From the NCBI GenBank assembly GCA_023390335.1, contig JAEWCZ010000017.1, positions 186,001 to 250,000 of the forward strand: 64,000 nt of DNA, given 5' to 3'. Shown piece after piece: positions 19,510 to 28,624 of the stretch. The stretch comes from Bacillota bacterium. Its GTDB lineage: Bacteria > Bacillota > Clostridia > Acetivibrionales > DSM-1351. The position numbers and the translations under genes are program-made. The number at the start of each line of letters is the position of its first letter. The first letter of the stretch is position 1. The notes under the pieces were generated by a model that did no database searches, had not been told where the DNA came from, and saw only the letters and a list, made by a program, of their open reading frames with translations.

Positions 19510-20520
19510 ATGAACAGTTTGATTAAGCCAGAAGGCTATAAACCAAGCCTTGACATACGTATGACTGAAGTTGCCATTAAAAAAACAAAGGACTATTTTG
19601 AAAGTGAACTTGCAAAGGAATTGAATTTAACCAGAGTTTCCGCACCATTATTCGTCAGACCTGAAACAGGCCTGAATGATAACTTGAATGGTGTTGAAAG
19701 ACCAGTAGCTTTTGATGTAAAGGGCATCGACGGAGACACTGTAGAAGTTGTCCATTCACTTGCAAAATGGAAGAGAATGGCCCTCAAAAGATACGGTTTT
19801 GCACCGGGAGAAGGCCTCTATACAGATATGAATGCCATCAGAAGAGATGAGGATATGGACAATCTTCATTCAGTATATGTTGACCAGTGGGATTGGGAGA
19901 GAATAATTCTCAAAAGCGAAAGAACAGAAGAAACATTAAAGACAATAGTTAGAAAGATTTTCTCAGTATTTAAGAGAACTGAGAGTTATTTGTCAGGCTT
20001 GTATCCAAACCTGCAAAAATATCTTCCAGAAGATATATTCTTTGTAACCACTCAGGAACTAGAGGATATGTACCCTGAGATGACACCAAAGGAAAGGGAA
20101 ACTGCACTTGCAAAAGAGAAGAAGGCTATTTTTATTATGAAGATAGGAGATACCTTGAATTCCGGTATCAAGCATGACGGCAGAGCTCCTGACTATGATG
20201 ATTGGGCTCTGAACGGAGATATAGTGTTCTACTATCCTGTTTTAGACATAGCATATGAGGTTTCATCAATGGGAATAAGAGTTGATGAGGATTCACTTGT
20301 GGCACAGCTTAAGAAAGCTGGCTGTGAAGATAGAAAGAGCCTTAAATTCCACAGGGAACTTTTAAATAAGGAACTTCCTTACACAATCGGTGGAGGAATC
20401 GGCCAATCAAGAATATGCATGTTCTTCCTTGGAAAGGCACATATCGGAGAGGTTCAGGCTTCAATATGGAGCGATGATATGATAGAAGAATGTTCACAAA
20501 ATAACATAGAATTACTGTAA
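19510..20520 (+). CDS. asnA: Aspartate-ammonia ligase (asparagine synthetase A)
   Basis: This ATP-dependent enzyme makes asparagine from aspartate and free ammonia and belongs to the class II aminoacyl-tRNA-synthetase-like fold. Its 336 residues match the family. Recognisable segments are LNLTRVSAPLFV, DLNGVERPVAFDV-like NLNGVERPVAF, and the motif-3-like TIGGGIGQSR near the C-terminus. AGGAGG lies 6 bases before the ATG. It is followed 125 bases later by asnS, so free asparagine production and its charging onto tRNA are encoded together. Confidence 0.96.
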   Translation: MNSLIKPEGYKPSLDIRMTEVAIKKTKDYFESELAKELNLTRVSAPLFVRPETGLNDNLNGVERPVAFDVKGIDGDTVEVVHSLAKWKRMALKRYGFAPGEGLYTDMNAIRRDEDMDNLHSVYVDQWDWERIILKSERTEETLKTIVRKIFSVFKRTESYLSGLYPNLQKYLPEDIFFVTTQELEDMYPEMTPKERETALAKEKKAIFIMKIGDTLNSGIKHDGRAPDYDDWALNGDIVFYYPVLDIAYEVSSMGIRVDEDSLVAQLKKAGCEDRKSLKFHRELLNKELPYTIGGGIGQSRICMFFLGKAHIGEVQASIWSDDMIEECSQNNIELL

Positions 20521-20585
20521 TAACCTATATAAAATGTACAATGGGGTACTTAAATTTTATACAGGTACTTTTAATTTAATAAGTT

Positions 20586-20614
20586 TTGGCATATTATAGA
20601 CTAGAGTATGTTAT
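20586..20614 (+). promoter_or_regulatory. Possible second promoter for asnS
   Basis: TTGGCA (20586-20591), a 17-base spacer and TGTTAT (20609-20614). The -10 is poor. No T-box elements were found here. Confidence 0.3.
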
Positions 20615-20645
20615 GTAAAACAAATGTACAAAGGAGTACGGGTAA

Positions 20646-22040
20646 ATGAGTTATACAGAAATAAAAAAACTATTCAGGTCGCCAGTTGAATATATTGGAA
20701 AAACTATAACAGTTCCGGGATGGGTAAAAACAGTCCGTGATTCCAAAACCTTTGGTTTCATTGAATTAAACGACGGAACTTTCTTTAGAAACCTCCAAGT
20801 TGTATTTGAAGAAGGTAAGCTTGACAACTTTAAAGAGGTTGCAAAACTTTCTGTTGGATCATCCATAGAGGTTGAGGGTGAACTGGTGGAGACTCCAAAC
20901 GCAAAACAGCCCTTTGAATTAAAGGCAAAGAGGATATCCATTGAGAACCTATGCCCTGCGGACTACCAACTCCAAAAGAAAAGACATTCCTTTGAATTTT
21001 TAAGGACAATCTCACATCTGAGACCTAGAACAAATACATTTTCTGCTGTTTTCAGAGTAAGATCGTTGGCTGCTTTCGCCATACACAAATTCTTTCAGGA
21101 GAGAGGGTTTGTATATGTTCATACTCCCCTTATCACAGGAAGTGACTGCGAGGGTGCCGGACAAATGTTCAGAGTTACCACACTTGATATGAAAAACCCT
21201 CCAAGGACTGAAAACGGTGAGATAGATTATTCACAGGACTTCTTTGAAAAGGAAACAAGTCTTACGGTAAGTGGTCAGTTAACAGGTGAAGCCTACGCTA
21301 TGGCTTTTAAGAATATATACACCTTTGGACCTACTTTCAGAGCTGAAAACTCCAATACTGCCAGACATGCGGCGGAATTCTGGATGATTGAACCTGAAAT
21401 TGCTTTTTCAGATTTAAAGGATGACATGATGCTTGCAGAAGATATGCTCAAGTATGTTATCAATTATGTTGTTGAAAATGCACCTGAAGAGATGCAGTTC
21501 TTTAATAGCTTTGTAGATAAAGGTCTTTTAGAAAGACTGGATAACGTTGTTAATTCTGATTTCGCACACATTACTTATACAGAAGCTATTGAAATTTTGA
21601 AGAAGAACAAGGACAAATTTGAATATCCTGTTGAATGGGGTGCTGATCTTCAAACCGAGCATGAAAGATATATTACCGAGCAGGTATACAAGAAGCCAGT
21701 ATTTGTTACCGATTATCCTAAAGAGATAAAGGCATTTTATATGAGGATAAACGACGATGACAAGACAGTTGCTGCCATGGATCTTCTTGTACCCGGCGTA
21801 GGTGAGATAATAGGTGGAAGCCAGAGGGAAGAACGTCTGGATATCCTTGAAAAGAAGATGGATGATATGGGCCTTAACAAGGAAGATTACCAGTGGTACC
21901 TTGATCTTCGTAAATACGGAGGAACAAAACATGCAGGCTTCGGTCTTGGCTTCGAAAGAGCGATTATGTATCTCACAGGAATAACAAATATAAGAGATGT
22001 AATACCTTTTGCAAGAACCACAGGAAGTTGTGAATTTTAG
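20646..22040 (+). CDS. asnS: Asparaginyl-tRNA synthetase
   Basis: This is a class IIb aminoacyl-tRNA synthetase of 464 residues. The N-terminal OB-fold anticodon-binding domain covers about residues 15-105 (ITVPGWVKTVRDSKTFGFI). Motif 2 is FRAENSNTARHAAEFWMIEPE-like, near residue 230, and motif 3 is GFGLGFERAIMYL near the C-terminus. The combination with NIRDVIPFART is typical of AsnRS, not of AspRS. AAAGGAG lies 9 bases before the ATG. It follows asnA in the same direction. Confidence 0.96.
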   Translation: MSYTEIKKLFRSPVEYIGKTITVPGWVKTVRDSKTFGFIELNDGTFFRNLQVVFEEGKLDNFKEVAKLSVGSSIEVEGELVETPNAKQPFELKAKRISIENLCPADYQLQKKRHSFEFLRTISHLRPRTNTFSAVFRVRSLAAFAIHKFFQERGFVYVHTPLITGSDCEGAGQMFRVTTLDMKNPPRTENGEIDYSQDFFEKETSLTVSGQLTGEAYAMAFKNIYTFGPTFRAENSNTARHAAEFWMIEPEIAFSDLKDDMMLAEDMLKYVINYVVENAPEEMQFFNSFVDKGLLERLDNVVNSDFAHITYTEAIEILKKNKDKFEYPVEWGADLQTEHERYITEQVYKKPVFVTDYPKEIKAFYMRINDDDKTVAAMDLLVPGVGEIIGGSQREERLDILEKKMDDMGLNKEDYQWYLDLRKYGGTKHAGFGLGFERAIMYLTGITNIRDVIPFARTTGSCEF

Positions 22041-22049
22041 TAAAAATAG

Positions 22050-22085
22050 AGGGAGCCTCACAAAAGTGAACCGCTCCCTTTTTAT
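22050..22085. terminator. Terminator after asnS
   Basis: AGGGAGC (22050-22056) pairs with GCTCCCT (22073-22079), with an inner CAC/GTG pair, followed by a T-rich run on the plus strand. It lies between the converging genes asnS and the DUF4397 gene. Confidence 0.8.
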
Positions 22086-22086
22086 T

Positions 22087-22740
22087 TTACGATCTCAAGT
22101 AGGTAGTACCGTCCATAGGGATGTAAACTTGCAGTCCGGGTTGAATTCCTTGATTTCCAACAACGTAGAAAGTCAGGTTTCTTCTGGGTAGAAGGTTAAC
22201 AGGCACATATAAAAGGTTTGTAGTCGTGTTGGACGGTCTCACAAAAAAGTTATATCTTCCCGGAGGGAAGCTCCTGTAATCGGAAACTTCTGTATATCCT
22301 ATATCTGTAAATACCTCTGGGCCACCTCTTAAAACAAGATCAAGGTTGCCGGAATTAGGAGAGAGGTTGGCAAACCTAATGTTGACTCTCCCGGGAGCAA
22401 GAGTTTCATATTCATCTTCCACAGGAAGTATCCCTATTCTTGGAAGAATGCCGATAACAGCCAGGGTAAATACCTGTTTTTCTGATACAGGGAGATTTAT
22501 ACTTAGTATAGGAGTATTCTTCTGTCCGGCAGGGTATACCTCAATATTATACGTACCTGTAGCTAATGGCATATATTCAGTGAACTGTCCATAAGAAAGT
22601 CCTCTGGCAATAAGTCTATCATTTGCATAAACATCAGCAGCAGGAGTTCCCGGAGAAGCGTGAAACAACCTGATATATGAAATACCGGGCATTTGTCTCA
22701 GACTGTCTGCCTGATTAATGTCAAAAAAGTCATAATCCAT
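22087..22740 (-). CDS. DUF4397-type beta-sandwich protein
   Basis: This 217-residue protein has two tandem copies of a DUF4397-like beta-sandwich. The first begins SYIRLFHASPGTPAADVY and the second VNIRFANLSPNSGNLDLVL. No signal peptide or membrane segment is visible. Such proteins occur in sporeformers and are often surface- or spore-associated, but their function is not established. The ATG at 22740 is preferred since GGTGGTGA lies 5 bases upstream; the ATG at 22755 has no ribosome site. No clear sigma-A promoter is seen upstream. Confidence 0.75.
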   Translation of the reverse strand: MDYDFFDINQADSLRQMPGISYIRLFHASPGTPAADVYANDRLIARGLSYGQFTEYMPLATGTYNIEVYPAGQKNTPILSINLPVSEKQVFTLAVIGILPRIGILPVEDEYETLAPGRVNIRFANLSPNSGNLDLVLRGGPEVFTDIGYTEVSDYRSFPPGRYNFFVRPSNTTTNLLYVPVNLLPRRNLTFYVVGNQGIQPGLQVYIPMDGTTYLRS

Positions 22741-22897
22741 AAAATTCACCACCATATTTTATTAATGATTTAAGTAGTCATATATCAATATATGCGGTAA
22801 ATGGGGAAACGTTAACATAAGTATTTAAATAAGAATGACATTATGCAAAATTTATATTGTTTACAAATAAATTATTAGTGTATGATTAATTTGTTTA

Positions 22898-22906
22898 TGG
22901 TATAAT
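22898..22906 (+). promoter_or_regulatory. Extended -10 promoter for the SEC-C gene
   Basis: TGG plus TATAAT (22901-22906) lies 33 bases before the ATG at 22940, with no good -35 hexamer. Confidence 0.4.
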
Positions 22907-22939
22907 AGCATGAGATTTTATAAGAAAAGGAGTAGTGTT

Positions 22940-23434
22940 ATGTCGATATACGAACAGTGGAGAGAAATTGCGGATGCTGAAAGAACTCCACAAGAAAATG
23001 AATCTTTTTGGAAAGATTATTTTTTAAAGGAAAAAGATAATTATGCATATATATTAGGCAACAACCTAAAAACCTTAAAAGGTGAATTAAAAGAACTTGC
23101 AAGTACGTTTAATATGGATAACGTTACATTTACAGGTTTCTTGGATGGAATAAATACAAGTCTTGTAGAAGAGATTGATCTAGAGTCTTTGGAAGAAACA
23201 ACAGTCCTAGATGCAGAAATAGACTACGAGAAGCTGTATTTTAATATGCTTGATGCCAAAGCAGAATGGTTATACAATCTGCCTGAGTGGGAAGACATAC
23301 TTTCTGTTGAAAGAAGAAAAGAGATTACCACTGAATACAGAAAAGCAGGAATCGCTATAAGTAATAAAGTTGGCAGAAATGATCCTTGTCCTTGCGGAAG
23401 TGGAAAGAAATACAAGAAGTGTTGCGGAAAGTAA
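22940..23434 (+). CDS. SEC-C motif protein
   Basis: This acidic, mostly helical 164-residue protein ends in a SEC-C zinc-binding motif, DPCPCGSGKKYKKCC, the same module found at the C-terminus of SecA. The zinc ligands are the C-x-C...C-C cysteines. The remainder (about residues 1-140) has no recognised catalytic motif. SEC-C proteins are thought to bind proteins or ribosomes; a specific role cannot be assigned. The ATG at 22940 is chosen because AAAAGGAG lies about 9 bases upstream; an in-frame ATG at 22910 overlaps the promoter. Confidence 0.8.
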   Translation: MSIYEQWREIADAERTPQENESFWKDYFLKEKDNYAYILGNNLKTLKGELKELASTFNMDNVTFTGFLDGINTSLVEEIDLESLEETTVLDAEIDYEKLYFNMLDAKAEWLYNLPEWEDILSVERRKEITTEYRKAGIAISNKVGRNDPCPCGSGKKYKKCCGK

Positions 23435-23474
23435 GCATATCTGAGATTTGAGAATAATTATACAGTATAATTAG

Positions 23475-23530
23475 AAGGCTTGAGTTAATGTACGGAGATA
23501 TTTCCCGGAGTGACTCAAGCCTTTATTTAT
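23475..23530 (+). terminator. Terminator after the SEC-C gene
   Basis: An 11-bp perfect stem, AAGGCTTGAGT (23475-23485) with ACTCAAGCCTT (23513-23523), is followed by a T-rich stretch. Confidence 0.8.
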
Positions 23531-23603
23531 TCTTGTGAACTGCTCAGTACAAGGGTTCTAATTGATTACATGATGATATTGATGAATTTTTAACAAATTA
23601 ATC

Positions 23604-23632
23604 TTGCACTGATTAATGAATTATTATACAAT
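23604..23632 (+). promoter_or_regulatory. Sigma-A promoter for citrate synthase
   Basis: TTGCAC (23604-23609), a 17-base spacer and TACAAT (23627-23632) predict an RNA leader of about 130 bases. The gap 23435-23769 otherwise holds the upstream terminator and a possible 28-codon leader ORF. Confidence 0.55.
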
Positions 23633-23680
23633 TATGTTAAATTAAGAACTTTTTGTGAAGGAACAGGTCTCTGATTATTC

Positions 23681-23767
23681 ATGAAAGAACAAAATAAATT
23701 AGAATGCATTAGCAATAATAGGCAAAGGTATATAAAAAAGTTTAATCCAATGCCGGAAATGGAGTAG
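23681..23767 (+). CDS. Possible short leader ORF before citrate synthase
   Basis: An ATG opens a 28-codon frame ending in TAG two bases before the gltA ATG. The gltA ribosome site (GGAG, 23761-23764) lies inside its last codons, so translational coupling is possible. Its own ribosome site is weak and the peptide has no recognisable motif. It may be chance. Confidence 0.2.
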   Translation: MKEQNKLECISNNRQRYIKKFNPMPEME

Positions 23768-23769
23768 AT

Positions 23770-25122
23770 ATGGAAAAAAAGTTAAATGCTTATGTTGAAA
23801 AAATGGTAAGTGCAGTTGATTGTGTAAACCGAATAGACCCTGAATATTTTACAAGATACAGTGTTAAAAAAGGACTCAGAAACAGCGATGGTTCCGGAGT
23901 ACTGGTAGGATTGACAGAAATAGGTGAGGTTCATGGTTATGTTATGTACGAAGGCGAAAGAAAGGAAGACGAAGGTCGTCTTGTTTACAGAGGCATAGAT
24001 GTATACGATCTGGTAAGGGGATTTCAGCAGGAGAAAAGATTTGGTTTTGAAGAAGTGTGTTATCTTCTATTATTCGGAAACCTACCAAACAGTGATGAGT
24101 TGTCAGAGTTTACAGAATTGTTGGGAGGCTTAAGAGCATTACCAAACGGCTTTACCGAGGATATGATATTAAAGGCACCTAGCTCGGATATTATGAACAA
24201 GCTGGCAAGAAGTGTACTTGCAGCTTATTCATATGATGATGAACCTGATAGTATAGATCCCAAGAATCTTTTAAGGCAGAGTATTGAGCTAATTGCTAGA
24301 TTCCCAACGATGGCAGCTTACGGGTTCCAGGCGAAATCTCATTATTACGGAGGCCAAAGTCTGTATATACACAGTCCTCTTCCTGAGTTGTCAACAGCTG
24401 AAAACATATTGTATATGATCAGACCGGACAATAAGTACACTCAAACTGAAGCTGAAATACTTGACCTTGCACTGGTACTTCACGCAGAGCATGGAGGAGG
24501 AAACAACTCCACATTTGCTGCAAGAGTAGTATCTTCAACTGAAACAGATACATACTCAGCTATTGCAGCAGCAGTCGGCTCACTAAAGGGACCGAAACAC
24601 GGTGGTGCAAATATTAAGGCAATGAATATGCTTATAGATATAAAGGAACACGTCGAAGACTGGGCTGATGATGACGAAGTCAGAAATTATCTGGTAAAGA
24701 TAATGAACAAGGAAACCTTTGACAAGGCAGGTCTCATATATGGAATGGGTCATGCCGTATATACTTTGTCAGACCCGAGAACAATCCTACTAAAGGAAAA
24801 AGCTCATCAACTGGCAATTGAAAAGGGCAGAGAAAAAGAATTTCTACTTTATGATGCAGTTGAAAGAATTGCACCTGATGTATTTGCTCAAGCAAAGGGT
24901 ACTTCGAAAAATATTTGTGCCAATGTTGACCTTTACTCAGGTTTTGTATATGATGCACTGGGGATTCCAACAGAGCTGTTCACACCTTTATTTGCAGTTG
25001 CCAGAATAGTTGGTTGGTGTGCTCATAGAATTGAAGAAGTAGTATGTATGCAAAAAATAATAAGGCCTGCATACAAGAGCATTTCAAAGCCGCAGAAATT
25101 CTTACCCATGGACGAAAGATAA
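23770..25122 (+). CDS. gltA: Citrate synthase (Si-type)
   Basis: The enzyme condenses oxaloacetate and acetyl-CoA to citrate. The 450-residue protein has the citrate-synthase active-site set: His in LHAEHGGGN, His in YGMGHAVYTLSDPR and Asp in NVDLYSGFVYDALG. It has an N-terminal extension relative to the short bacterial type, as in related clostridial enzymes. GMGHAVY replaces the usual GFGHRVY; by family knowledge this variant occurs in other Firmicutes. A GGAG lies 5-9 bases before the ATG. With icd it supplies 2-oxoglutarate for glutamate. A hairpin (25147-25172) follows, covering the stop of the convergent gene. Confidence 0.93.
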   Translation: MEKKLNAYVEKMVSAVDCVNRIDPEYFTRYSVKKGLRNSDGSGVLVGLTEIGEVHGYVMYEGERKEDEGRLVYRGIDVYDLVRGFQQEKRFGFEEVCYLLLFGNLPNSDELSEFTELLGGLRALPNGFTEDMILKAPSSDIMNKLARSVLAAYSYDDEPDSIDPKNLLRQSIELIARFPTMAAYGFQAKSHYYGGQSLYIHSPLPELSTAENILYMIRPDNKYTQTEAEILDLALVLHAEHGGGNNSTFAARVVSSTETDTYSAIAAAVGSLKGPKHGGANIKAMNMLIDIKEHVEDWADDDEVRNYLVKIMNKETFDKAGLIYGMGHAVYTLSDPRTILLKEKAHQLAIEKGREKEFLLYDAVERIAPDVFAQAKGTSKNICANVDLYSGFVYDALGIPTELFTPLFAVARIVGWCAHRIEEVVCMQKIIRPAYKSISKPQKFLPMDER

Positions 25123-25146
25123 TTATTTTTTATTAATAAGAGAGAT

Positions 25147-25172
25147 GGGGAGACGCTTATAGCGTTATCCCC
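25147..25172. terminator. Hairpin between citrate synthase and the symporter gene
   Basis: GGGGAGACGCT (25147-25157) pairs with AGCGTTATCCCC (25161-25172) with one mismatch region and a 3-base loop. It overlaps the stop codon of the minus-strand gene. T-tracts are poor on both sides, so termination is uncertain. Confidence 0.4.
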
Positions 25173-26535
25173 ACACTCCTATCATACTCATGAATACAAT
25201 AAAGAGTAGAACCGGTGTAACATACCTTAACAGAATAGTGTAAATTCTTATTATTGTCTGATTCTTCAACTCTCCATTATTAGAAAGCTCTTTTATTATA
25301 TCTTTTTTATTCACAACATAACCTGTAAATAGTGCAATTAGCAGTCCTCCAAGGGGTAATAATACATTTGAAGAAGCTTGATCAAAGAAATCAAATAAGC
25401 TTAAACCAAATGGTTTTATTTTGCTTATGGGGTTTGCGCCGTTCTGAGACATGGTAACAAATATGCCTATGATCATAACTATGGAGGAACATATCAATAC
25501 TGCTTTTCTCCTCGAAACTTTCTTTTCTTCAACGAAGTAGGTAACAACCACTTCAAGCATTGAAAGCATTGCGGTTGTAGCTGCAATAGCGGACAATACA
25601 AAAAATAACACTATCAGAACTCCTCCAAAGGGTACTTTTGAAAAGACTAACGGAATAGTTTTAAATAACAATCCGGGGCCTTGTTGCGGAGTCATTCCAA
25701 AAGAAAAAACAGCTGGGAAAATTGCTATACCTGCCAGTAGCGAAACAATTGTGTCTGACACTGCAACCCTTCCGGCAGTAGCAATCATGTTGTTGTCCGA
25801 GGTAAAGTAGCTTCCATAAGTAATGATAGTTCCCATTCCCAAAGATAGTTTGAAAAAAGAAAGCCCTAATGCCATTAAAACAACTTCTTTTGTAATACTG
25901 GAAAAGTCCACTTTAAAAATAAAAGTTAGTCCTTCCATAGCACCGGGCAGTGTCAGCGCACGTATATCACAGATTATTATAAGAATCAGCAATATAGGCA
26001 TCAAAAGTTTGGTCATTCGCTCAATTCCTTTTTTTACACCCAGTACCAAAATTGATGCTACTACGGCAATTGCGACTAACTGCCATATTAAAGGGTAAAC
26101 CGGAGATGAGACAGTATGATTGAATATATTATCCAAATCCTTATTGGAACTGTTTGAAAAAACCCCTGACAGACCCTTGAAAATATAAGAATAGACCCAT
26201 CCTGCCACAGAGCTGTAGAAGAAAAGAATAAAAAAAGCCGACAGTATTCCCATATATCCTATTATTTTCCACGGACCTTTGGGCTTAATAGCATGTATAG
26301 CACCGATAGGGTTTTTTCTGGTTTTTCTCCCAATGTACAATTCACTTATCATAACAGGCAATGCAACAAGAACAATGCATATAAAATATATCAGAAGAAA
26401 AGCTCCTCCTCCATACTTTCCTGTAAGATAGGGAAATTTCCATATATTACCGAGACCTACTGCGGAACTCAGAGTTGCAAAAAATACTGCTAATCCTGTT
26501 GAAAATCTCTCTCTTTGCTGCGATTTTTTTTCCAT
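25165..26535 (-). CDS. Sodium-dependent transporter, NSS/SNF family
   Basis: This 456-residue transporter of the neurotransmitter:sodium symporter family is related to LeuT, MhsT and TnaT. The sodium-site segment of TM1, SSAVGLGNIWKFPYL, is present near residues 23-37, and about 11-12 hydrophobic segments follow. The substrate is probably an amino acid, by family knowledge; which one cannot be read. GGAGGT lies about 11 bases before the ATG, a slightly long spacing. It is a single-gene unit transcribed against citrate synthase and divergent from pyk. Confidence 0.9.
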   Translation of the reverse strand: MEKKSQQRERFSTGLAVFFATLSSAVGLGNIWKFPYLTGKYGGGAFLLIYFICIVLVALPVMISELYIGRKTRKNPIGAIHAIKPKGPWKIIGYMGILSAFFILFFYSSVAGWVYSYIFKGLSGVFSNSSNKDLDNIFNHTVSSPVYPLIWQLVAIAVVASILVLGVKKGIERMTKLLMPILLILIIICDIRALTLPGAMEGLTFIFKVDFSSITKEVVLMALGLSFFKLSLGMGTIITYGSYFTSDNNMIATAGRVAVSDTIVSLLAGIAIFPAVFSFGMTPQQGPGLLFKTIPLVFSKVPFGGVLIVLFFVLSAIAATTAMLSMLEVVVTYFVEEKKVSRRKAVLICSSIVMIIGIFVTMSQNGANPISKIKPFGLSLFDFFDQASSNVLLPLGGLLIALFTGYVVNKKDIIKELSNNGELKNQTIIRIYTILLRYVTPVLLFIVFMSMIGVWG

Positions 26536-26585
26536 TAATTTTAAGTACCTCCAGTGGTGTAGTGATAATTATTTTTTACAGTTTG

Positions 26586-26613
26586 ATAATAATAATACAG
26601 ATATGTAATTCAA
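26586..26613 (-). promoter_or_regulatory. Possible promoter for the NSS transporter
   Basis: On the minus strand TTGAAT (26613-26608), a 16-base spacer and TATTAT (26591-26586). Confidence 0.35.
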
Positions 26614-26669
26614 TGAGGTTGAAAAGGTAAAACATGGGTATTAACTAAATAACAAAATAATTACATGTG

Positions 26670-26698
26670 TAGACAAGTAGCAAAAAATAAAATATCAT
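26670..26698 (+). promoter_or_regulatory. Putative promoter for pyk
   Basis: TAGACA (26670-26675), a 17-base spacer and TATCAT (26693-26698) lie about 80 bases before pyk. Confidence 0.45.
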
Positions 26699-26779
26699 AA
26701 ATTAGATACCGATGCAATAAACCGTATTAATAATAATATATTTAAACAAATTTATAAATGGTATATATGGAGGAAGAAA

Positions 26780-28522
26780 ATGAGGAGAACAAAAATAATT
26801 TGTACGTTAGGGCCTGCTTCAGATAATGAGGATGTACTAAGGGATATGATGCTTGGCGGAATGAATCTGGCAAGATTGAATTTTTCCCATGGAACACATG
26901 ATGAACACAAAAAGAGGGCAGACTTAGTAAAGAAAATTAGAGGAGAGCTTAACCTTCCTATACCTTTATTGCTTGATACGAAAGGACCTGAAATAAGAAC
27001 CGGTAATTTTAAGGACGGTCAGGCCACACTTAAAGAAGGCGATGAGTTTGTACTTGTTAACAAGGATATAATAGGCGATGAAACAAAATGTACAATTACC
27101 TACAAGGAACTGTACAAAGATGTTGCAAGGGGAAGTAAGATATTAATAAATGACGGTTTGGTTGAACTTGAAGTTACAGAAATAAAAAACAAGGATATTT
27201 ACTGCAGGGTTCTTAACGGTGGTGCAGTAGGAAATCACAAGGGAATAAATGTACCAGGTGCGGAAATCAAACTGCCTGCTTTAACAAAACAGGATATTGA
27301 TGATATCAAATTTGGTATTGAGAATGACTTTGATATTATAGCAGCCTCATTCGTCAGAAAAGCTTCCGATGTGGTTGAGATAAGGAAGGTTCTTGAAAAG
27401 AATGGCGGCAAGGATATATTGATAATAGCTAAAATAGAAAATAGAGAAGGTATAAAGAACTTCAATGATATTCTTAAGGTTTCTGACGGAATAATGGTAG
27501 CAAGGGGAGACCTTGGGGTAGAAATACCTGTAGAAGAAGTTCCAATTGTTCAAAAGAATATTATAGAAAAATGTTATCAGACAGGTAAACCGGTAATAAC
27601 TGCTACACAAATGCTTGACTCAATGATCAGAAACCCAAGACCTACAAGAGCTGAAGCAAGTGACGTTGCAAATGCTATCTTTGACGGAACAAGCTGTGTA
27701 ATGCTGTCAGGGGAGACAGCTGCGGGAAAATACCCTCTTGAAACTATTGAAGTAATGGCAAGAATTGCGGAAAAGGCTGAAAGATCCATGGATTACTGGA
27801 AAAGATTTTCAACTGCGCGTGCCGAATTAAATTCAAGTGTTACAAATGCAATAAGTCATGCAACGTGTACTACTGCACTGGACTTAAAGGCTGCTGCCAT
27901 AATAACGGTTACACAGTCGGGACACACTGCTAGAATGATAGCAAGATTCCGTCCTGCATGCCCGATTATTGCTACAACAGCAAATCCAAAGGTTCAAAGG
28001 CAGTTGGCTTTATCGTGGGGAGTATTACCTTATCTGGTAGGGATTGCACATACAACGGATGAGATGTTTGACAATGGTGTTGAAAAAGCACTGGAATCTG
28101 GCCTTGTTAAAAACGGAGACCTAGCGGTAATAACTGCAGGAATGCCTGCCGGAATAAGCGGAACAACCAATACACTAAAAGTGCATATTGTAGGAAAGGT
28201 ATTGGTTCAGGGTGTTGGAATTGGTGCAGCCTGTGCAACAGGTGAATTGTGTGTTGCCCAAAATGCTAAAGAGGCTATGGACAAATTTACTGACGGTAAT
28301 ATTTTGGTTGTTCCATTTACTGATAACTCTATGCTTCCAATAATAAAGAGAGCCTCTGCCATAGTTGTGGAAGAACAAGGACAGTCATGCCATACTGCAA
28401 CAGTAGGCTTAGCACTGGATATACCTGTAGTAGTAGGGGCTGAGAATGCTACTAAAATATTGAAATCCGGTTCTGTAGTAACAGTTGATTCTGAAAGAGG
28501 TCTTATAATCAGATGTAATTGA
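26780..28522 (+). CDS. pyk: Pyruvate kinase with C-terminal PEP-utilising-like domain
   Basis: It converts phosphoenolpyruvate and ADP to pyruvate and ATP in glycolysis. The N-terminal barrel starts RRTKIICTLGPAS; the catalytic region includes LLDTKGPEIRTG, the catalytic Lys in IIAKIENREG, and ARGDLGVEIP. MLSGETAAGKYP precedes the C-domain. At 580 residues it is the long Firmicutes form with an extra domain (about residues 480-580) resembling the swivelling domain of PEP synthase/PPDK, with the His in GQSCHTATVG. That His aligns with the phospho-histidine of PPDK, though the extra domain is generally considered non-catalytic in pyruvate kinases. GGAGG lies 6 bases before the ATG. Confidence 0.96.
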   Translation: MRRTKIICTLGPASDNEDVLRDMMLGGMNLARLNFSHGTHDEHKKRADLVKKIRGELNLPIPLLLDTKGPEIRTGNFKDGQATLKEGDEFVLVNKDIIGDETKCTITYKELYKDVARGSKILINDGLVELEVTEIKNKDIYCRVLNGGAVGNHKGINVPGAEIKLPALTKQDIDDIKFGIENDFDIIAASFVRKASDVVEIRKVLEKNGGKDILIIAKIENREGIKNFNDILKVSDGIMVARGDLGVEIPVEEVPIVQKNIIEKCYQTGKPVITATQMLDSMIRNPRPTRAEASDVANAIFDGTSCVMLSGETAAGKYPLETIEVMARIAEKAERSMDYWKRFSTARAELNSSVTNAISHATCTTALDLKAAAIITVTQSGHTARMIARFRPACPIIATTANPKVQRQLALSWGVLPYLVGIAHTTDEMFDNGVEKALESGLVKNGDLAVITAGMPAGISGTTNTLKVHIVGKVLVQGVGIGAACATGELCVAQNAKEAMDKFTDGNILVVPFTDNSMLPIIKRASAIVVEEQGQSCHTATVGLALDIPVVVGAENATKILKSGSVVTVDSERGLIIRCN

Positions 28523-28548
28523 TAAATGCTTTAAAAAGGGATTTATCA
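28520..28548 (+). other. 8-bp hairpin overlapping the pyk stop codon
   Basis: TGATAAAT (28520-28527) pairs exactly with ATTTATCA (28541-28548). No T-tract follows, so it is probably not a full terminator; lon may be partly co-transcribed with pyk. Confidence 0.4.
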
Positions 28549-28624
28549 GTTGAACTGGAAAGTCAATAAGGTTATAATAATTAATGCTAATTGGTATATT
28601 TTATGGAAAAATGAGAGGATAGAC

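Noticed and set aside
20521..20645. T-box riboswitch before asnS
   Set aside because: No T-box consensus, specifier stem or terminator/antiterminator pair is visible in the 125-base gap.
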